From NCBI GenBank assembly GCA_030630315.1, contig DAOVNI010000027.1:1-10083 (forward strand): a stretch of DNA of 10,083 nt, read 5' to 3'. Below are positions 6,037-10,083 of the stretch, in pieces (the first letter of the stretch is position 1; each line of letters begins with the position of its first letter). The stretch is from Phycisphaerae bacterium (GTDB lineage Bacteria; Planctomycetota; Phycisphaerae; Sedimentisphaerales; Anaerobacaceae). The translations under genes and the position numbers were made by a program. The notes under the pieces are model-generated. The model was not told the origin of the DNA, did not search any database, and was given only the letters and a program-made list of their open reading frames with translations.

Positions 6037-6731
6037 TTGTATATGCTCCGTTCCAACAAGACAATCTCAAGCCTACGTTCAGTTCTTTGCCTTAGGTGGT
6101 CCGTCTCACCGCTTTCAAGGCCCTCCCGAGTTAGAGTGCTTGCTGCCGAGATGCTGAACCACCCCTTGTCAAGGCCTTGTTTTGTTGTAAGATACTCCAT
6201 CACCGCCCATGCCCGCAGCAGACCGAACTGTTCCTCCTCCTCGTCTCCCGGCCCATTCTCACTGATAACTATTCGGTTGGGTACCTCTTTCAGAAATGAT
6301 GCCATCGTCGCCAGGGTATTGCGCCCCTCAGACGAAATGGTCGCTCCTTTAGCCCAAAAAATCCTCTTTGATGAGATTAAAAATACCTTCCGGCTGTGAA
6401 AATCCGCAGACTCTGTCTCTTCTTTCAGGCCGGCCTCCCATCCTTCTGCTAAGGTAACTTTCTCGCTGCCTTCACCAAGGTATTCTATGGCCACAATTTG
6501 CTCCGTAGGCAAAAATGCACCTTTGTCCTCTTCAACCGGCGGAGTCTCTGCATACAGAGCCTTGGCGAAACTCATAGCCATTTCCTGAAAAACATCTACA
6601 TTAAAGGATGAAAAACTGAACAGCAGCACAAAGAACGTCAGCATCAGGGTCATACAATCGCAGAAAGTTACCATCCATAGCGGTGCACCTGCTGGCTCAT
6701 CGGCTTCTGACTGTCTTTTTGTGCCGCCCAT
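6033..6731 (-). CDS. motB: Flagellar motor stator protein MotB
   Basis: MotB is the stator subunit that conducts ions with MotA and anchors the motor to peptidoglycan. The product has 232 residues. The N-terminal helix APLWMVTFCDCMTLMLTFFV (16-35) contains the essential aspartate as Asp25. A linker and a divergent OmpA-like domain follow (about 112-227), with KVFLISSKRIFWAKGATI, LLRAWAVMEYL and TERRLEIVL, where the usual GHTD motif is not evident (ENGPGD). The ATG at 6731 overlaps the motA stop by one base (TAATG), so translation is probably coupled. The domain is shorter and more divergent than in enterobacterial MotB, but the helix makes the identification firm. The second, Asp-less MotB overlaps its end. 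Confidence 0.92.
   Translation of the reverse strand: MGGTKRQSEADEPAGAPLWMVTFCDCMTLMLTFFVLLFSFSSFNVDVFQEMAMSFAKALYAETPPVEEDKGAFLPTEQIVAIEYLGEGSEKVTLAEGWEAGLKEETESADFHSRKVFLISSKRIFWAKGATISSEGRNTLATMASFLKEVPNRIVISENGPGDEEEEQFGLLRAWAVMEYLTTKQGLDKGWFSISAASTLTREGLESGETDHLRQRTERRLEIVLLERSIYN
6046..6049 (-). promoter_or_regulatory. Ribosome binding site for the TTG start of the second motB
   Basis: GGAG on the minus strand, 9 bases before the TTG at 6036 and within the end of motB. With no in-frame ATG nearby, it is the main support for a TTG start. Confidence 0.5.
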
Positions 6732-7501
6732 TATATACTGGCCTTTACTTCTTCACGCCTCGCCGGGGATATAAAGGCCTGCATTTTTTCCCGAACAGCG
6801 GTCGGATTCTCACCTCTTGCAATAGCACTGATACCTTCTACAGTCATTTCCATTGCCGTAACCTCTGCTTTGGAATAAAGTCCCAGCTTCCCGGCCAGTG
6901 GAATAAAAATCAAATTAGCGGCCAGTGCACCATAAAAAGTGGTAAGCAAAGCTACCGCCATCCCCGCGCCAATCTTATCAGGCGAATCCAGGTTTTTAAG
7001 CATCAGGACCAGACCAATAAGTGTGCCTATCATCCCAAAAGCGGGGGCGGCCGAGCCCATAAATTCCAGAATCTTTTTACCGATTGAATGCCGGTCCTGA
7101 AGCGTTTGGACCTCCAGTGCCATAATATCCTTGATTGTCTCCACTTCCTGGCCGTCCACAAGCATTTGCAAACCCTTGATCAGAAACAAATCGCTTACAT
7201 TGCCAATTTCCTTCTCCAGGGCCAATGCCCCGTCACGCCTGTTAATAGCGGCGTAGTTGACCATTTTTTGAATCAGCTCCGACGGCGGCGGTATCTTCGT
7301 AACAATCGTCTTCTTGACCACCGAGAATATTCCCAGAAACTGTCGCAGTGAAAAATGTATAAGAGTAGCGCACAGCATTCCACCAATCGTTATCGCTAAT
7401 GAAGGAAGATGAATAAACATCTTCCCGCCGCCGCCGGCAACAATGGCGCTGACAATAACAAAAAAACCAAGAAGTATTCCTATTATCGTTGCAATGTCCA
7501 T
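6731..7501 (-). CDS. motA: Flagellar motor stator protein MotA
   Basis: MotA forms the pentameric ion-conducting ring of the stator and pushes on FliG of the rotor. The 256-residue product has four hydrophobic segments (about 4-22, 32-52, 150-168, 180-202). The cytoplasmic loop between helices 2 and 3 contains NRRDGALALEKEIG (87-100), with the Arg and Glu that engage the rotor in this family. AAPAFGMIGTLIGLVLML (151-168) with the conserved proline and AVALLTTFYGALAANLIFIPLAGKL (182-206, helix 4) are classical, nearest by eye to the PomA/MotP style of MotA. I do not assign H+ or Na+. The ATG at 7501 lies 4 bases after the stop of the motE-like gene; the stop overlaps motB. Confidence 0.96.
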   Translation of the reverse strand: MDIATIIGILLGFFVIVSAIVAGGGGKMFIHLPSLAITIGGMLCATLIHFSLRQFLGIFSVVKKTIVTKIPPPSELIQKMVNYAAINRRDGALALEKEIGNVSDLFLIKGLQMLVDGQEVETIKDIMALEVQTLQDRHSIGKKILEFMGSAAPAFGMIGTLIGLVLMLKNLDSPDKIGAGMAVALLTTFYGALAANLIFIPLAGKLGLYSKAEVTAMEMTVEGISAIARGENPTAVREKMQAFISPARREEVKASI

Positions 7502-7505
7502 AAAG

Positions 7506-8207
7506 TTACTCTTCGATTATTTGTTTTAACCTCTGGCACAAAAGCGCTGCAAGGTTGGGCTCAGAAGTGACTAACTCAGCTAACAGCTTCGCTTTGGTCC
7601 TCTCGGTCATATAGTGCAGAATCTTCACAGCGTCATCGAGGCTGCTGCCACCAACCCCACCCTTTTGCATTTGGGTCATATTAGTCAATATCTTGCTTGC
7701 ACTGGCCGAATCCATCTTGTCATAAGCAGCCGCTATTGTTGTCAGGTTCTTCTTTTCGGCCTTGGCAATCTCAACCCTGCTCTTAAGCAGCTTATCGTGC
7801 TCACTCTTAAGACTGGCAACGGTTGAAGCAAGTTCGATTCGCAGATTATTCAGCTCCTCGATGTCTTTTTTAATCAAATTGTGGGCTCTCTGTAACCTTT
7901 GCTCCCGCACTTCAAGGCCCTGAAGCTTACCGTGATACTCTTGTATCTTTTCCCGCACCTCATAAACAAGGCTCTTGAGTCGTTTTTCCGTCATAGCTTT
8001 TTTCATCTCGCTGCCGGCTGCGCCAACGGCACTTATCGCACCTGGCTCGACGGTTGGACCCTCGGATGGTTCGACGGCTGGACGCCCGGATGCTTCGATG
8101 GCTGAAGGGCTCACCGGTTCGGCGCCTGTAAGCCATGCAAAGATAAACGTCACCGCAAAGCTCACCAGCCCAGCCGCACCTATCATTATTATTCGTTTCT
8201 TACTCAC
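7506..8207 (-). CDS. MotE/YlxF-like coiled-coil membrane protein with MgtE-N-like C-terminus
   Basis: The 233-residue product has one N-terminal membrane helix (about 6-27) and a proline/glutamate-rich repeat linker (36-59). A long coiled coil follows (about 68-155, rich in Lys, Glu and Leu), and then a helical domain (157-233) with IAAAYDKMDSASASKIL, DDAVKILHYMTERTKAKLLAEL and LAALLCQRLKQI. That last part matches the MgtE N-terminal-like repeat fold of MotE and YlxF proteins, which sit beside fliJ or stator genes. MotE in rhizobia is known as a periplasmic helper of motor protein MotC; the role here, by position between fliJ and motA, is probably stator assembly or stability. The start is GTG at 8207 with a strong AGGAG site 7 bases upstream. 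The specific function is inferred. Confidence 0.75.
   Translation of the reverse strand: MSKKRIIMIGAAGLVSFAVTFIFAWLTGAEPVSPSAIEASGRPAVEPSEGPTVEPGAISAVGAAGSEMKKAMTEKRLKSLVYEVREKIQEYHGKLQGLEVREQRLQRAHNLIKKDIEELNNLRIELASTVASLKSEHDKLLKSRVEIAKAEKKNLTTIAAAYDKMDSASASKILTNMTQMQKGGVGGSSLDDAVKILHYMTERTKAKLLAELVTSEPNLAALLCQRLKQIIEE
8031..8102. repeat. Three tandem 24-base units in the motE-like linker
   Basis: On the coding strand, three consecutive 24-base units encode AIEASGRP, AVEPSEGP and TVEPGAIS (residues 36-59). The first two match closely at the DNA level; the third has diverged in its second half. They form a spacer between the membrane helix and the coiled coil, so copy number would set its length. 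Confidence 0.65.
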
Positions 8208-8214
8208 TGCTTAT

Positions 8215-8219
8215 CTCCT
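8215..8219 (-). promoter_or_regulatory. Strong ribosome binding site for the motE-like GTG start
   Basis: AGGAG on the minus strand, within AAGGAGATAA, 7 bases before the GTG at 8207. It is the clearest Shine-Dalgarno sequence in the window and fixes the non-ATG start. Confidence 0.75.
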
Positions 8220-8230
8220 TAAATGATTAT

Positions 8231-8686
8231 TCAATTATCAATCATCAATTTCTTTCTGGAGAAGGAAATTATGGCCCCCTCGTCCAGCTCTTTCTGCTCA
8301 AGTTTCTCTTGTTCCCTTATAAATTCCTTTTTTGCCTCAGCTCGTAATTTCTCCAGACCTTCCTTAAGACGTCTGACCTTTAAAACCTCTGCAATTTTTT
8401 CTCTCTGTTGTGATTTCAATTCGTTTACTTTATTTTTGAGCTTTTTAATCACCTCATCGATTGTCACCGAGCATTTCAAAAAAAACTCTTGTTCGCTTAA
8501 TCGCTCCTGAGATTTTTTCCCGGTTATGACCGCGATTATATCTTCCAATATCCTCTGCTGACTCAGCAGCTCACCTTGTGTCTCGGCCAGCTTTTCGATT
8601 ATCTTAAGCAATTCGCTTCTTTTTACTTCTTCCTCCCTTGTCTTTACGTCGAGAACAGTCTGCAGCCGCCATACAAATCGTTTCAT
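8231..8686 (-). CDS. fliJ: Flagellar export stalk protein FliJ
   Basis: FliJ is the coiled-coil stalk inserted in the FliI hexamer that links it to FlhA and promotes proton-driven export. The 151-residue product begins MKRFVWRLQTVLDVKTREEE, the typical FliJ opening, and is almost entirely charged helix (Lys, Glu, Leu, Gln) with heptad-like spacing and no membrane segment. The length matches the family's usual 145-150 residues. ATG at 8686; only a weak GGAA site is visible. It lies 46 bases after fliI, the standard neighbour, and 23 bases before the motE-like gene. Because sequence conservation is low in FliJ, the identification rests on the N-terminus, composition and context. Confidence 0.88.
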   Translation of the reverse strand: MKRFVWRLQTVLDVKTREEEVKRSELLKIIEKLAETQGELLSQQRILEDIIAVITGKKSQERLSEQEFFLKCSVTIDEVIKKLKNKVNELKSQQREKIAEVLKVRRLKEGLEKLRAEAKKEFIREQEKLEQKELDEGAIISFSRKKLMIDN

Positions 8687-8732
8687 TTAATTTCCAATTT
8701 TAAACTCTCAACACTTAACGGGTCCTTGCAGC

Positions 8733-10070
8733 CTATTGCGTTTGGGAACCCAGCAGCTCATCCCACGATTGGGTGATAGCGGTTAATCGTTTGATGGTTT
8801 CTTCGAAATCGGTTCTCTCTCGAATAGGCTGAACAAGAAAGCTATTTATTCTGTTAATCAAAGAAATCGCTCCGTCAATACGCCGATTGCTGCCTGGTGA
8901 AAATGCACCGATGTTTATTAAATCTTCCGCATCAATATAGGTGGCATATATCTCCTTGAGCTTCTGTGCAGCGGACTTGTGCTCTTTGCTCGTCACCGCA
9001 GGCATCAATCGGCTCACGCTTCCCAGAATATCCACAGCGGGATAATGTGCCCGGTCAGCCAGTTTTCTTGATAGAACTATGTGCCCATCCATAAGACTCC
9101 TGGCGCTATCAGCCACAGGGTCGGTCAAATCATCGTTTTCAACCAGAACCGTCAGAATACCTGTGATGCTCCCGCTCTCGGCGCATCCCAGACGTTCGAT
9201 GAGTCTCGGCATAAGTGAAAAAACACTCGGACAGTAGCCCTTTGTTGCCGGCGGCTCACCCGCTGCAAGACCTATCTGACGCTGGGCCTGCGCGAAACGC
9301 GTAAGCGAATCCATCATAAACAGAACATTTTTGCCCTTGTCCCTGAAATATTCGGCAATTGTAACGGCTACAAACGCTGCCTTTACGCGCTGAATCGGAG
9401 GTGAATCCGATGTAGCAACGACAACCACGCTGCGAGCCAGACCCTCCGGCCCAAGGTCTTCTTCAAGAAACTCGCGGACCTCCCTGCCGCGCTCACCTAT
9501 CAATGCCACGACATTGACAGCCGCCTCACTCGAATTGGCGATATCGCCGAGAAGTACACTCTTGCCAATTCCGCTGCCAGAGAAAATTCCTATTCGCTGT
9601 CCCTTACCACAGGTCAATATCCCATCTATCGACCTGATTCCTAAAGCTAAGGGCTCTGTAATTTTTTCGCGGCTCAAAGGCGGCGGACTACTTACGTCTA
9701 ATGCCTTCTTATCTGTCCCTCCTAACGGGCCTTTATTGTCGATAGGCTCTCCTAACCCGTTTACTACTCTACCCAGGGCACTGTCGCTTAGGGTAATATA
9801 GCGCGTAGTGGTTCGGGCAGTTACCGTATCGCCCGGTGATATACCCTCTATATGCTCTAACGGCAGCAGGATAAGATGGTCATTCTGGAAACCTACCACT
9901 TCAGCCAGCACACGCCGGCCATCGCGAATATGGATGCCGCACAGCTCACCTAAACCTATTACCGGGCCGGCAGATTCAACCGTCAAACCGGACACTCGTA
10001 CCACAAGACCACGGCAATCCAACAAATTCACCGTGCGCAGCGCCGAGTGAAATTTCTCAAAATCAATCAA
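8733..10070 (-). CDS. fliI: Flagellar type III export ATPase FliI
   Basis: FliI is the cytoplasmic hexameric ATPase at the base of the export apparatus; it is related to F1-ATPase beta. With the TTG at 10070 the product has 445 residues. An N-terminal beta-barrel-like part (1-95) is followed by the nucleotide-binding core: Walker A GSGIGKS (165-171), GERGREV with the catalytic Glu (192-198), Walker B VLFMMDSLTRF (249-259) and the ATPase signature PAVDILGSVS (344-353). A C-terminal helical part ends at TAG/TGA-type stop position 8733. All catalytic motifs are intact. The start is not certain: the frame remains open for the 13 bases upstream to the window edge (reading SENY before the TTG), with no ribosome site visible, so the true start may lie just outside. 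FliJ follows after 46 bases. Confidence 0.95.
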   Translation of the reverse strand: MIDFEKFHSALRTVNLLDCRGLVVRVSGLTVESAGPVIGLGELCGIHIRDGRRVLAEVVGFQNDHLILLPLEHIEGISPGDTVTARTTTRYITLSDSALGRVVNGLGEPIDNKGPLGGTDKKALDVSSPPPLSREKITEPLALGIRSIDGILTCGKGQRIGIFSGSGIGKSVLLGDIANSSEAAVNVVALIGERGREVREFLEEDLGPEGLARSVVVVATSDSPPIQRVKAAFVAVTIAEYFRDKGKNVLFMMDSLTRFAQAQRQIGLAAGEPPATKGYCPSVFSLMPRLIERLGCAESGSITGILTVLVENDDLTDPVADSARSLMDGHIVLSRKLADRAHYPAVDILGSVSRLMPAVTSKEHKSAAQKLKEIYATYIDAEDLINIGAFSPGSNRRIDGAISLINRINSFLVQPIRERTDFEETIKRLTAITQSWDELLGSQTQ

Positions 10071-10083
10071 ATAGTTTTCAGAG

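Overview
This window is one strand of a flagellar operon. Every gene I can support reads on the minus strand, and the genes are packed with short gaps or overlaps. In transcription order (right to left) they are fliI, fliJ, a motE/ylxF-like gene, motA, motB, a second motB-like gene, fliO, fliP, fliQ, fliR, flhB and the 5' part of an flhA-like gene that runs off the left edge. I see no tRNA, rRNA, CRISPR array, transposase or plus-strand gene. The organism is a flagellated bacterium of moderate G+C. The doubled, divergent MotB genes, frequent TTG/GTG starts and G+C-rich palindromes inside reading frames would suit a Planctomycetota lineage such as Phycisphaerae, but that placement is an inference of low to moderate confidence.

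Right part (5287-10070): FliI (export ATPase) and FliJ (its stalk) precede a single-pass coiled-coil protein of MotE/YlxF type, then a stator module of one MotA and two MotB-like proteins. The first MotB keeps the ion-binding aspartate in its membrane helix; the second has alanine there. Middle (5079-5286): the only sizeable intergenic gap carries a near-consensus sigma-54 -24/-12 promoter pointing at fliO. Left part (1-5078): fliO, fliP, fliQ, fliR and flhB encode the export gate and its substrate-specificity switch.

The most unusual gene is the last. It begins as a recognisable FlhA, with the first six membrane helices and the FHIPEP cytoplasmic loop. It then loses the last two helices and the FlhA cytoplasmic ring domain. 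In their place is an acidic linker and a domain resembling the ParA/MinD/CpaE/BY-kinase P-loop superfamily with a destroyed Walker A motif. Several conserved charged residues of the FlhA channel part are also gone, so it may be a specialised paralogue, with a normal FlhA encoded elsewhere or just off the left edge.

A second layer is a set of short palindromic or repeated G+C-rich sequences inside reading frames (flhA-like, fliP, fliO). They lie in frame in linkers, in a tail and at a signal-peptide end, reminiscent of the in-frame palindromic elements known from Rickettsia.

Together the genes make the inner-membrane export apparatus (FliO/P/Q/R, FlhB, FlhA-like), its ATPase (FliI, FliJ) and the torque-generating stator (MotA, two MotBs, MotE-like helper). 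The rotor switch genes fliM/fliN and fliL, often found between motB and fliO/P, are absent from this stretch.
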